This document shows positions 9,543-18,028 of a DNA stretch of 64,000 nucleotides, one piece after another (positions within the stretch are counted from its first letter, which is position 1; each line of letters opens with the position of its first letter). Source of the stretch: Bacteroides finegoldii DSM 17565 (GTDB lineage Bacteria > Bacteroidota > Bacteroidia > Bacteroidales > Bacteroidaceae). Location of the stretch: the NCBI RefSeq assembly GCF_000156195.1, contig NZ_GG688321.1, positions 243,260 to 307,259 on the forward strand, written 5' to 3'. The translations under genes and the position numbers were made by a program. Below the pieces are notes generated by a model. It was not told where the DNA came from. It made no database searches and saw nothing but the letters and a program-made list of their open reading frames with translations.

Positions 9543-12500
9543 TTAAAATTTAACATTAAGTCCAAATGAATATACTCTTGCCACAGGATAAGCACGACCA
9601 CTGCCGTCTCCGGTATATTCCGGGTCCCATCCACCTTTCATATTCGTGAAAGTCAACGGATTTTGCACGCTGGCAAAAATTCTCAAATTCTTGACATAGA
9701 GTTTTTTCATCCATTGCTGTGGGAAAGTATATCCGATCTGCGCATTTTTCAGACGCAAATATTTAGCGTCCTGAATCCAGAAATCTGATTTTGCAGCATT
9801 ATTAGCCGATTCTGCTCCCATTGTCAGACGGGGATAAGTAGCATCCGGATTATTCGGAGTCCAGCGATCCTGATGGAAATCCATTACCGGACCTTCATTA
9901 TTATTATGGAAAGCCTCAACAGATTCACCACGCATCCATTTGTTACGTCTTCCCACTCCTTGCCACATCATCGAGAAATCAAAGCCTTTATATTCCAGCC
10001 CATAAGTAAAGCCGAAAGTATATCTCGGAAAATCATTACCTACGATAAAGCGGTCATCATCCGGTTTAATCACACCATCGCCATTTTTATCCAGATAGCG
10101 GATATCTCCCGGTTTCGGTGTAATACCTTCCAGGTGCGGTCCTTTCTGACATTCTTCCTCATTCTGGAAAAATCCGTCTGAACGATATGCATAATAAGAA
10201 TACAAAGGATAACCTTCCTTAATAATAGTCTGTACATCCGAACCACCGATAATTTCCGTACCGCGTGTATCTATTACTTCATTAAAGCTATCCGAAATAT
10301 TTCCGGAGAAGTTATGCACTACTGGGCCAGTCTTCAAGCGATAGCTCACTGACAACTCCCATCCCCTCGTTTCTACTTTACCAGCATTCTGAATAGGCGC
10401 ACCATTACCAAACAATCCGGGAACCGGTAAATTCACCAAAATATCTTTTGTACGATTATTGAAGCAATCAAAAGTAATATTCAAATCATTATTCAACAAT
10501 CCCAATTCGAAGCCGATATTAGCCATACGGGTAGTTTCCCATTTGAGATCAGGATTTGTAGAAGCAAATGTAGCCGTCTGCGCCAATTTATCTCCGAAGC
10601 TGATGCCGTTAGTCACAGACACCGTCTGCATGTATTGATAGGCACCAATACGGTTATTACCTACCAATCCCCAGGAACCTCTAATTTTTAGAGAAGGAAC
10701 ATACGGTTTCAATACAGACCAGAATTTTTCCTCCGAAATACGCCATCCTGCAGAGAAAGAAGGGAAGACTCCCGAACGGTTTCCTTTAGCAAAATAAGAA
10801 GAGTAGTCATTACGGATATTAAATTCCAGTAAATATTTCTCATCATAATTATAAGTGGCTCTTGCAAAACCGGAATAGATAGCCCAGTCACTTCCCGAAC
10901 CTGTATTACTTACCTTATCACCACTCAAATCACCTACAAAAATGTCGTATTTAGAATCTTCCGTCAAACGACTGGTAGAGAATTGTTTTTCAGAGAAACC
11001 TTCATAAGCATACCCCAGTAATCCACCGATAGAGTGCTTTCCTATCTTCGTATTATAAGTCACCATCAGATTGGTAGTGATATTCTTGGAACGGTAGAAT
11101 TGCTCGGTCAACTTGTTTTCAGTATCTCCCGTACCTTCAAAAGCTTTCCGGTTTTCATGCAATTTATTATTCCACACGCGTCCACCAGCACTTCCAATCA
11201 GTTTCAGTCCTTTATATACTTCCCATTCGGCTTGTATGGTTCCCAATAATTCATCATTCACATTCTGGCGATAACCGCCTTCTTCCAAACGTTGTAAACC
11301 GTTTGAGTTACTTCCGGCTGGATAATTATAACTACCATCCTCATTCTTGATCGGATAAATCGGTGGCATGCGGTTTGCCTGCTCGATAATCCATTCCGTC
11401 CAGTAAGCATGTTCTTTAATGTCATTACGGGCAAATTGAGAAGTCAAATTCAATGTAAAGTTATTCGTCACCTTATGGCTTACATTCAGACGTGCATTGT
11501 AGCGCTTATAACCATAATCAGGTCCCTTGAACATACTACTCTGATCCAGATAACCCAGAGAAGCCATATAAGACAACTGATCGTTACCGCCTGTCATCGA
11601 AACATTGTGTGAACTTTGAGGAGAATTACGATTATAAAGTTCTTTCACCCAATTTACATTCGGACCACCATTTCTATATTGCGCAATCTGCTCGGGAGTG
11701 AATTTTGCAGCTCTTCCCGAATTAACAGCCGCTTCATTATACAGTTCAGCGTATACCCACGAGTCTGCTATCTTAGGCAATGAAGTAGGTTGCTGAACAC
11801 CATACATAAAATCATAAGAGATTTCCACCTTACCAGCTTTTCCTTTCTTGGTAGTGACAAGTACCACACCATTGGAAGCACGTGAACCATAAATAGCAGT
11901 AGAAGAAGCATCTTTCAAAATAGAAATCTGCTCAATATCAGCCGGATTCAGATTGGCGAGCGATCCTTCAATTCCGTCAATAATCACCAACGGATCATTG
12001 TTGTTCATCGTATTCAAACCACGGATATTAATAGAAGGTACACTACCCGGAGTAGAACTTCCCTGCTGAATTACCAAACCGGGAGTCGTTCCCTGCATCG
12101 CTTCCAATACATTGGAAATCGGCTTTCCTTCCAATTCATCCGTAGAAACAGAAGACACAGCTCCTGTCAGGTTGACTTTCTTCTGCACACCGTAGCCTAC
12201 CACTACCACATCTTTCAAAGCAACCACATCCGACTTCAACACCACATTGATAAACTGGCGGCCGTTCACCGGAACTTCCTGTGTTTCATATCCAATTGAG
12301 GAAACTACCAATACCGCTTTTGAAGCAACATTCAGTGAAAAATTTCCATCCATATCCGTAGCCGTACCCGTAGATACACCTTTCACCAGCACGGTAGCCC
12401 CAATCACGGGTTCCCCGTCTGCCATTACCTTACCTTTCACTGCGATTGTATTAGATTGTGCATACAGTTTGGAACCAACAGCCACATTCATACAAACAAT

Positions 12501-12590
12501 CAACATAACAGCCAATAATTGCCAACTCGAAAATGCCGTTCTGAAAAGTCGGCGGGCAAATTGCGCGTTCAATAGATTAGATTGTTTCAT
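9543..12590 (-). CDS. SusC/RagA family TonB-dependent glycan importer
   Basis: The 1015-residue protein has a signal peptide, a carboxypeptidase-regulatory-like beta domain (VKGKVMADGEPVIGATVLVKG, about residues 50-125), the SusC plug motif VVVGYGVQKKVNLTGAVSSV and a long beta-barrel ending in an aromatic strand (YSFGLNVKF). It drives TonB-dependent import of oligosaccharides across the outer membrane. There is no N-terminal STN domain of the kind that signals to an anti-sigma factor, which agrees with control by the GntR protein. No internal promoter was found in the 39 bp before it. Confidence 0.95.
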   Translation of the reverse strand: MKQSNLLNAQFARRLFRTAFSSWQLLAVMLIVCMNVAVGSKLYAQSNTIAVKGKVMADGEPVIGATVLVKGVSTGTATDMDGNFSLNVASKAVLVVSSIGYETQEVPVNGRQFINVVLKSDVVALKDVVVVGYGVQKKVNLTGAVSSVSTDELEGKPISNVLEAMQGTTPGLVIQQGSSTPGSVPSINIRGLNTMNNNDPLVIIDGIEGSLANLNPADIEQISILKDASSTAIYGSRASNGVVLVTTKKGKAGKVEISYDFMYGVQQPTSLPKIADSWVYAELYNEAAVNSGRAAKFTPEQIAQYRNGGPNVNWVKELYNRNSPQSSHNVSMTGGNDQLSYMASLGYLDQSSMFKGPDYGYKRYNARLNVSHKVTNNFTLNLTSQFARNDIKEHAYWTEWIIEQANRMPPIYPIKNEDGSYNYPAGSNSNGLQRLEEGGYRQNVNDELLGTIQAEWEVYKGLKLIGSAGGRVWNNKLHENRKAFEGTGDTENKLTEQFYRSKNITTNLMVTYNTKIGKHSIGGLLGYAYEGFSEKQFSTSRLTEDSKYDIFVGDLSGDKVSNTGSGSDWAIYSGFARATYNYDEKYLLEFNIRNDYSSYFAKGNRSGVFPSFSAGWRISEEKFWSVLKPYVPSLKIRGSWGLVGNNRIGAYQYMQTVSVTNGISFGDKLAQTATFASTNPDLKWETTRMANIGFELGLLNNDLNITFDCFNNRTKDILVNLPVPGLFGNGAPIQNAGKVETRGWELSVSYRLKTGPVVHNFSGNISDSFNEVIDTRGTEIIGGSDVQTIIKEGYPLYSYYAYRSDGFFQNEEECQKGPHLEGITPKPGDIRYLDKNGDGVIKPDDDRFIVGNDFPRYTFGFTYGLEYKGFDFSMMWQGVGRRNKWMRGESVEAFHNNNEGPVMDFHQDRWTPNNPDATYPRLTMGAESANNAAKSDFWIQDAKYLRLKNAQIGYTFPQQWMKKLYVKNLRIFASVQNPLTFTNMKGGWDPEYTGDGSGRAYPVARVYSFGLNVKF

Positions 12591-12629
12591 AACATTTTAT
12601 ATTTGAATTAATAGAAGAGTTATCATATA

Positions 12630-13739
12630 TTATAAGATATTAAGTTGGGACAAAGCAAAGGAATAAGCCCCTAAAGCAACGGCTCTGCTTGCTCCTAATG
12701 TAGAAACAGCAATGCCTATTTTCTTGTGACAGGCATAATGCACCTCTCTCTCCGAAAATGGTATTTTCACCATCTTGTCTTTTTCCTCCAGAAATTTATC
12801 AAATGCCTCTTTTTCGGACAGATTGAACACCTCCATCTGCAAACAAGGGAAAGAAGCTCCTGCAAATGTGCCGATCTGCCGATTCATCTCATTCATGATT
12901 CCCGGAAGTATGTATTTAGCCGCTCCGGCCACTCCTCCGCCAATCACCACCAAGCCATCAACAATATTCAATGCACGGATGATAGCATCACCAGCCATTT
13001 CTCCCAGTTCGTTAAAACTCCGGACAGCAGCCTGCTGATCTCCCTCTGCGATCCCTTCGGCAATATCATATATATCTTTGGGAGTTAAAGAAGAAGCATC
13101 CTTTCCGGTCAATTCCTGATATACTCGCCTGACAGCCCTGATGCTGACACTTTCTTCCGCGATCATTTCGGGATATTTCTTATTCCGCATAATCCAGACG
13201 TCGCCGCCGCAACCGTTGTCTCCGGTCAGTAACCGACTGTCAATCACCACTCCGGCACCAAACCCTGTACCCAGCGTAATTCCGAGCAGGTTCTTATATA
13301 CCTTACTGCTGCCTGCTTCTTTCAGGCGCTTATTTACTTCAGGTAAAGTGCCCGCCAAAGCTTCACCATAGGCGAACAAATTACCATCATTATTAATAAA
13401 AACCGGAATACCAAATTGCTCTTTCAAATAAGGTCCGAGTGCCACTCCTCCCCTGAAAGCCGGGAAGTTAGGCAAGTCACCAATAATTCCATGCTCATAG
13501 TCAGCAGGCCCGGGAAAAGCAAAACTGATAGCTACCGGAAGTTTAGGCAATCGTTTTTCAACTTCCAGGAAGCCTTCTACAAGAACAGACAAGCAACGCT
13601 CTAAGTCGTCGGACGCTGCCGGAAGGCAAATAGGTTCCACTATTTCGCGACAGCCCTGTATGGCTGAAAACACGAAATTAGTGCCTCCCGCATCAAGCGT
13701 CATCACGACTCGTTCATCATGTTCGTACATAGGTTTCAA
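12630..13739 (-). CDS. ROK family sugar kinase (probable hexose/mannose kinase)
   Basis: The 369-residue cytoplasmic protein has the ROK phosphate-binding segment TLDAGGTNFVF near residue 14, the catalytic-Asp region FINNDGNLFAYGEAL and the glycine-rich GITLGTGFGAGVVID. The usual ROK zinc motif (CxCGxxGC) and the His of GEIGH are not present; the matching region reads NGCGGDVWIMRNKKYPEM. This suggests a zinc-free ROK branch. Lying between the isomerase and SusC genes, it most likely phosphorylates mannose to mannose-6-phosphate. The sugar is inferred from context. Confidence 0.8.
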   Translation of the reverse strand: MKPMYEHDERVVMTLDAGGTNFVFSAIQGCREIVEPICLPAASDDLERCLSVLVEGFLEVEKRLPKLPVAISFAFPGPADYEHGIIGDLPNFPAFRGGVALGPYLKEQFGIPVFINNDGNLFAYGEALAGTLPEVNKRLKEAGSSKVYKNLLGITLGTGFGAGVVIDSRLLTGDNGCGGDVWIMRNKKYPEMIAEESVSIRAVRRVYQELTGKDASSLTPKDIYDIAEGIAEGDQQAAVRSFNELGEMAGDAIIRALNIVDGLVVIGGGVAGAAKYILPGIMNEMNRQIGTFAGASFPCLQMEVFNLSEKEAFDKFLEEKDKMVKIPFSEREVHYACHKKIGIAVSTLGASRAVALGAYSFALSQLNIL

Positions 13740-13767
13740 GATATTAGATGATTGAATTATTTCATTA

Positions 13768-15498
13768 TTAAAAGCGTACGTAGGCTTTTATCGTTACACA
13801 TTCTTTTCCTGCCGATTTACCATACGGAGCAATGGTATATTCTTTCACTCCGGCAGGAATGATAAATGTTTCCGCATAATGCACCACAAAAGGTTCAAAG
13901 GCGTGAGTAGGACTCTCAACGACGGCCTCTTCTCCCTCCAGCAGATTCAGCACATTTACACTATCGTTTGTGTGATGCAGCACCGGTGACGAGAAACGGT
14001 GACGACGGGTTTCGATAAATTCATTCGGATGCAATCCGGTACGTTCCTCAATCCACCCATCCCCGGAAGCCACTTCCTTAAACTGGTTGCGAAGATGTTC
14101 ATTTACATATTCCGTATCCCGGTTCCAGTTGATTACGCATTTACCACGTTCCACATTGATTGGGCGTGGTTTTCCATCCAGTCCCAAGCGTTGCCAGTCC
14201 CATAGTTTGAAAGTAAAGAGGTTCGGAGTCGAACTGATTTCAAGTACCATACTATTCGCACCGGAACAATGAATCGTTCCTCCCGGAATCAGGAAGTGAT
14301 CGTGTTTCTTTGTCGGAATCTTGTTGACATACTTTTCTGCGTCGAACACCAATTCGCCTTTTTGCGCCTTACGCAAATCATCGATCATCGCTTCTTTATC
14401 AACGCCCGTTTTCACTCCCAGATAAACTACGGCATCTTCTTCCGCATCTACCATGTAGTAACTTTCATCCTGTGTATAGTACATACCGAAACTATCACGG
14501 ATAAATTGAGTGGTAGGATGCACCTGCAAACTCAAATTACCTCCACCTATCGTATCCAAAAAATCGAAACGGATGGGGAAGTCTTTTCCAAAGCGTGCTT
14601 CCACCGGTTCACCAAGCAACTCTTTACTTTTCAGCAAAACCAAATCAACCGAAGGCAATTCAAAGCGCACTCCGTTCACCTCAAAATAAAGGCTGTTTTC
14701 TTCGGGCACACAGTCAAAGCACCAGCCGAAATTTTCGCGTTCACGATCCAAGTCGCAAACTTCTTTCATCCATTGACCACCCCAGGGAGCCGGATCGAAG
14801 AAAGGAACTACCCGGAACGGCGTGTTCACCGTTGCCTCTACCCCTTTAAAGAAAGTATCCTTATCAATCATCTTCGGTGTTCCGGCCACATGGGTGTCAA
14901 TCCAGAATTCTACCCTGTCAAACAATCTTTCCTTATACCTATCACATACTCTCCAATCGTTGAAATACCCTCTCTTGTATTGCAAAGAAACAGCATCGTT
15001 CCGATTGTCTATCCCTAACGCTTTTACCTCATGCCGACGGAAACGTTGTTGAATTTCCCAACGTGCCATATCCGCATATACAATCATCGCATCCTGCGGA
15101 GCCACCATGGCAGCTCCTGTACCTATTATTACAATAGTATCCTCCGCTTCACTAATTTGCTTTTGAGCAGCAGCCAATTTATCCGCATCAAAATAATCTT
15201 CCAGCTTCAAATTGGTCACATAGCCAAACAACACATCTTCCGTCATGAAGCGTTCCGTCAAAGTTTGGATCTCTTGTTCCGGTTTCATCAAATCACGTAC
15301 ATTCATCACTCTTCCGGAGAATTCTTTAGAAAAAGCACCCAGCACTTCTTCTTCATATACTCCAGTATATAAATCCACTGCCAGCACTTTTCTTGCATCC
15401 ATTTTCTCTTTTAACATAGAAATGATAATATCCCAACCCTGAACAAGCACCCCCGTCAGCTTCGTAGAAGGAAATTTATCATAATTAGCTTTTCTCAT
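13768..15498 (-). CDS. Type I phosphomannose isomerase with extra N-terminal kinase-like domain
   Basis: The 576-residue protein is much longer than simple isomerases of this family (about 300-400). Residues from about 225 on match type I phosphomannose isomerase: SLQVHP (Gln325, His327), Glu345 in TQDESYYMV and His410 in PGGTIHCSG are the expected zinc ligands. Residues about 36-205 resemble a uridine-kinase-like P-loop fold, but the loop position reads VDLYTGVYEEEVLG and lacks GKS/T, so it should not bind ATP in the usual way. The expected reaction is mannose-6-phosphate to fructose-6-phosphate. It is the first gene of the operon and directly faces gntR. Confidence 0.82.
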   Translation of the reverse strand: MRKANYDKFPSTKLTGVLVQGWDIIISMLKEKMDARKVLAVDLYTGVYEEEVLGAFSKEFSGRVMNVRDLMKPEQEIQTLTERFMTEDVLFGYVTNLKLEDYFDADKLAAAQKQISEAEDTIVIIGTGAAMVAPQDAMIVYADMARWEIQQRFRRHEVKALGIDNRNDAVSLQYKRGYFNDWRVCDRYKERLFDRVEFWIDTHVAGTPKMIDKDTFFKGVEATVNTPFRVVPFFDPAPWGGQWMKEVCDLDRERENFGWCFDCVPEENSLYFEVNGVRFELPSVDLVLLKSKELLGEPVEARFGKDFPIRFDFLDTIGGGNLSLQVHPTTQFIRDSFGMYYTQDESYYMVDAEEDAVVYLGVKTGVDKEAMIDDLRKAQKGELVFDAEKYVNKIPTKKHDHFLIPGGTIHCSGANSMVLEISSTPNLFTFKLWDWQRLGLDGKPRPINVERGKCVINWNRDTEYVNEHLRNQFKEVASGDGWIEERTGLHPNEFIETRRHRFSSPVLHHTNDSVNVLNLLEGEEAVVESPTHAFEPFVVHYAETFIIPAGVKEYTIAPYGKSAGKECVTIKAYVRF

Positions 15499-15522
15499 AC
15501 CTATAGTCGTTTTTTAATTTTA

Positions 15523-15537
15523 TATGTTCATACATAC
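15523..15537. promoter_or_regulatory. Candidate GntR operator, copy 1
   Basis: TATGTTCATACATAC lies between the promoter of the mannoside operon and the isomerase start codon, just after the predicted transcription start. The core TATG-TT-CATA is an imperfect palindrome. An identical 15-bp copy is at 16375-16389, on the other side of gntR. A site here would block transcription from 15549-15556. Confidence 0.65.
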
Positions 15538-15548
15538 TTTCAATTGTG

Positions 15549-15578
15549 CAAATATATAGATTTTATTTTTATTTCAAA
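15549..15578 (-). promoter_or_regulatory. Promoter of the mannoside operon
   Basis: On the minus strand TATATTTG (15549-15556) fits the Bacteroides -7 consensus TAnnTTTG and TTTG (15575-15578) lies 18 bp upstream as the -33 element. The expected start is near 15542, about 45 nt before the isomerase ATG. No comparable promoter was found before susC. Confidence 0.65.
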
Positions 15579-15607
15579 CAAAACTTGGATTATTTTTTGA
15601 TAAATCT

Positions 15608-15615
15608 TATATTTG
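15608..15615 (+). promoter_or_regulatory. Promoter -7 element of gntR
   Basis: TATATTTG matches TAnnTTTG and lies 26 bp before the chosen gntR start at 15642. The -33 element is weak (CTTG at 15584-15587). The two divergent promoters lie back to back. Confidence 0.5.
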
Positions 15616-15641
15616 CTGAAAATAAACCAATCCGAATAGAT

Positions 15642-16370
15642 ATGAAAATAGACCATAATAGTGATAAGCCTCTTCATATTCAGGCAGAAGAGATATTAAG
15701 AAGACTCATAGAATCTGAAGAGTACAAAAACGGAAAGCTATTTCCCAACGAAGTCGAATTGTCTGAACAATTACACATTTCAAGGAACACATTAAGGCAA
15801 GCTATCAACAAACTCGTGTTCGAGGGACTTCTGGTACGAAAGAAAGGATACGGAACGAAGGTGGTAAAGAAAGGTATCGTAGGCGGAGTAAAGAACTGGC
15901 TTAGTTTCTCACAGGAAATGAAGATGTTAGGTATCGAAATCCGTAATTTCGAACTACATATCAGTTTGAAACGTCCGACTGAAGAAATCGGCACATTCTT
16001 TAATTTAGGTTCTAACCCTGATGCTCGCTGCGTAGTAATGGAGCGCGTCAGAGGAAAAAAGGAATACCCGTTTGTCTACTTTATCTCTTATTTCAATCCT
16101 AACATTCCATTGACTGGAGAAGAAGACTACACACGCCCATTATACGAAATGCTGGAAACTCAATATAATATAGTGGTAAAGACCAGCAAGGAAGAGATTT
16201 CGGCCAGACTTGCAGGGGAATTTATTGCAGAAAAACTAGAGATAAAATCAAGTGATCCTATATTAATAAGGAAAAGATTTGTTTATGATGTGAACGGAGT
16301 GCCGATTGAATACAACATCGGATACTACCGGGCAGACAGTTTTACTTATACAATAGAGGCGGAAAGATAA
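15642..16370 (+). CDS. GntR family transcriptional regulator (HutC/UTRA type)
   Basis: The 242-residue product has a GntR winged-helix domain (about 1-75; PNEVELSEQLHISRNTLRQA is the recognition region) and a UTRA ligand-binding domain (about 95-235, ending IEYNIGYYRADSFTYTIE). UTRA regulators usually bind sugar phosphates and release DNA on induction. I chose the ATG at 15642 because it starts the conserved domain and lies after the -7 element; an in-frame ATG at 15546 is upstream of that. It is divergent from the mannoside operon and flanked by two identical candidate operators, so it is very probably the local repressor. The inducer may be mannose-6-phosphate or a related ester (inference). 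Confidence 0.88.
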   Translation: MKIDHNSDKPLHIQAEEILRRLIESEEYKNGKLFPNEVELSEQLHISRNTLRQAINKLVFEGLLVRKKGYGTKVVKKGIVGGVKNWLSFSQEMKMLGIEIRNFELHISLKRPTEEIGTFFNLGSNPDARCVVMERVRGKKEYPFVYFISYFNPNIPLTGEEDYTRPLYEMLETQYNIVVKTSKEEISARLAGEFIAEKLEIKSSDPILIRKRFVYDVNGVPIEYNIGYYRADSFTYTIEAER

Positions 16371-16374
16371 AGAG

Positions 16375-16389
16375 TATGTTCATACATAC
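16375..16389. promoter_or_regulatory. Candidate GntR operator, copy 2
   Basis: TATGTTCATACATAC starts 5 bp after the gntR stop codon and is identical to the sequence at 15523-15537. With the preceding G it forms the palindrome GTATG-TT-CATAC (16374-16385). It lies 852 bp from the first copy, which would permit DNA looping over the regulator gene. Confidence 0.55.
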
Positions 16390-16397
16390 ATGACATA

Positions 16398-16451
16398 AAA
16401 AAGACTATTTTAAAGGCCGAAACTCTCATCTTCCTTTAAAATAGTCTTTTT
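16398..16451. terminator. Bidirectional terminator after gntR
   Basis: A perfect 19-bp inverted repeat (16398-16416 with 16433-16451) has A-rich and T-rich ends, so it can terminate gntR on the plus strand and the gene ending at 16491 on the minus strand. Confidence 0.85.
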
Positions 16452-16490
16452 ACATTCCATTTTTTTGCATTATGCTTTATCCATCATCTA

Positions 16491-17015
16491 TCATTTCTTC
16501 TCAAACCGACCAATAGAGTGTCCGGCAAGAATCCGATCCAGACTTTCATCCAAAACACCTATCATCTGAAGTTTGGATAATAAATGATAGCCTCTCCCCG
16601 ATACTATCTCCAACAAATCTTTCACCATTCGAACATCTTGATTATACAAGACATTAGCCAACCGGGTATCAGCTACTTTACAAACAGGCAATTGAAGTAT
16701 CCACTCCTCCTGCCCAACATTTATATTCTTATTATTGTCTGCCAAAGATAAAAAACGAGCATTGATAGCACGCTTTCGATAAGTAGCCAATATATCTTTC
16801 TTCAAATTCAACCCTTTAAGTATAGAATTATACATTTGTAATATCTTCCCATAGGTAATTCGATGCCGATCAGCCACTTTCGCTACTGATTCTCCTGTAG
16901 AAATTGAATAGAAGATATCGCGGGTAACAGGGTGAAGAATCAATGTTGCCAGTTCACGAATGATTATTTCATATAGCGGTTTACAAGTGTTCTGTGTTCT
17001 CAACACATATAGCAA
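16491..17015 (-). CDS. Small protein with sigma-region-4-like HTH and RNA polymerase alpha-CTD-like end
   Basis: I do not recognise this 174-residue protein as a named family. Residues about 25-70 (HPVTRDIFYSISTGESVAKV and following) have the spacing of a sigma-region-4-type helix-turn-helix. Residues about 112-165 (PVCKVADTRLANVLYNQDVR and on) recall the helix-hairpin-helix domain at the C-terminus of RNA polymerase alpha subunits. There is no signal peptide or membrane segment. It is divergent from the HU-like gene at 17343 and may be a transcription factor. Both domain assignments are by eye. Confidence 0.55.
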   Translation of the reverse strand: MLYVLRTQNTCKPLYEIIIRELATLILHPVTRDIFYSISTGESVAKVADRHRITYGKILQMYNSILKGLNLKKDILATYRKRAINARFLSLADNNKNINVGQEEWILQLPVCKVADTRLANVLYNQDVRMVKDLLEIVSGRGYHLLSKLQMIGVLDESLDRILAGHSIGRFEKK

Positions 17016-17166
17016 ATCATCGTATTTGGAAATGACAAACTCTCATCACCCAAAAACAACTGATCGTTGATTCAGGAACTCGCAATGTATCCAAGATTTG
17101 CCCGTATGTATATAAATAGACAGGCTTCAATAAGTTATCTTATTCATATAAGAAACCACTCTACAA

Positions 17167-17204
17167 TTAAAGCACCTCTCTCTTACATAAACTAGCTACT
17201 TTTG
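17167..17204 (+). promoter_or_regulatory. HU-gene promoter with conserved upstream box (first)
   Basis: TACTTTTG (17197-17204) fits TAnnTTTG. TTAAAGCACCTC (17167-17178) lies 30 bp upstream, start to start, in the place of the normal -33 element. The same box at the same distance precedes the second HU gene (18029-18066). The gene start is 139 bp downstream, leaving a long leader. Confidence 0.65.
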
Positions 17205-17230
17205 TAGCACACATCAATTCGTTCCACAAA

Positions 17231-17318
17231 TATGGAACGAAACAATAACAGATGTGGAACTAAAGGGAAACAACTGTGGAACTAAAAGTCAACAGTTGTA
17301 GAACGAATTAACAGTAAC
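17231..17318 (+). repeat. Four 22-bp direct repeats in the leader of the HU-like gene
   Basis: Units start at 17231, 17253, 17275 and 17297, with an exact 22-bp period. Each opens with T(A/G)T(G/A)GAAC(G/T)AA; the second and third units share TGTGGAACTAAA exactly. An inverted half-site at 17218-17226 makes a 9-bp palindrome (TTCGTTCCA / TGGAACGAA) with the first unit. Two helical turns per unit place all copies on one face of the DNA, as expected for cooperative protein binding. Confidence 0.8.
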
Positions 17319-17342
17319 TATAAAACCACTAAACATTAGTAT

Positions 17343-17945
17343 ATGAGTGCAATATATGACTTATTTGAGACTCCTAGTCCAAACAAAGAAGAGAAACAAC
17401 CGCTACATGCCCGTATTGTCTCCAAAGGAACCGTAGATAAAGAAGAGTTTCTGGATCGTGTCCACAAATTTACCGGTATCAGCAGAAGTTTATTGGCAGG
17501 AGCCATGGAAGCCTTTGCCAATGAAGCACGGGATTTACTAGCCGACGGCTGGAATGTAGAAATGGGAAACTTCGGATTCTTCTCTACATCGTTACAATGT
17601 CCGCCGGTTAAAGATAAAAAAGAAATTCGGGCAGCGTCTGTCCAAATGAAAAATATTAATTTCCGCGCAAGTCGTCCATTCAAGAAAGAAGTAGGCGACA
17701 AAATGAGGCTGCAACGAGGAGAATCTATCACACGCCCTAAGAAAAATAGTATCTCCCGTGAGACGTGTCGCGAGCGCCTCAACACATACTTGGAAAATCA
17801 CCTATTCATCAGCCGGACAGATTATAGCCATCTGACAGGACGAAATAAAAAAGTAGCTATTGAAGAATTAAATTCCTTTATCACTGACGGAATAATCCAA
17901 AAGGAAGGGGTTGGAAAGTTGACTGTATATATAAAGGTATATTAA
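17343..17945 (+). CDS. HU-like (HU-HIG) DNA-binding protein with C-terminal winged-helix extension
   Basis: The 200-residue protein has an HU/IHF-type fold from about residue 27 to 125 (VDKEEFLDRVHKFTGISRSL, then WNVEMGNFGFF for the beta arm), and an extra C-terminal segment (about 133-200, CRERLNTYLENHLFISRTDY and following) that looks like a winged helix. It matches the Bacteroides HU-HIG group rather than the 90-residue housekeeping HU. It probably bends or coats DNA. The leader holds the 22-bp repeat array, a possible autoregulatory site. Confidence 0.78.
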   Translation: MSAIYDLFETPSPNKEEKQPLHARIVSKGTVDKEEFLDRVHKFTGISRSLLAGAMEAFANEARDLLADGWNVEMGNFGFFSTSLQCPPVKDKKEIRAASVQMKNINFRASRPFKKEVGDKMRLQRGESITRPKKNSISRETCRERLNTYLENHLFISRTDYSHLTGRNKKVAIEELNSFITDGIIQKEGVGKLTVYIKVY

Positions 17946-18028
17946 AGTATAAGATATAAGAGTCTATAAATCAGAGGTATACAAACAAAATAAATAAAAG
18001 TGAATCAAAGTACGTACATCTAGGACCG

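Noticed and set aside
12591..12629. Separate susC promoter
   Set aside because: No TAnnTTTG element is present on the minus strand in the 39-bp gap, so an internal start is not supported.
14269..15018. Long open frame of 249 codons antisense to the isomerase gene
   Set aside because: It is a shadow of the coding strand, with no recognisable domain, promoter or start signal.
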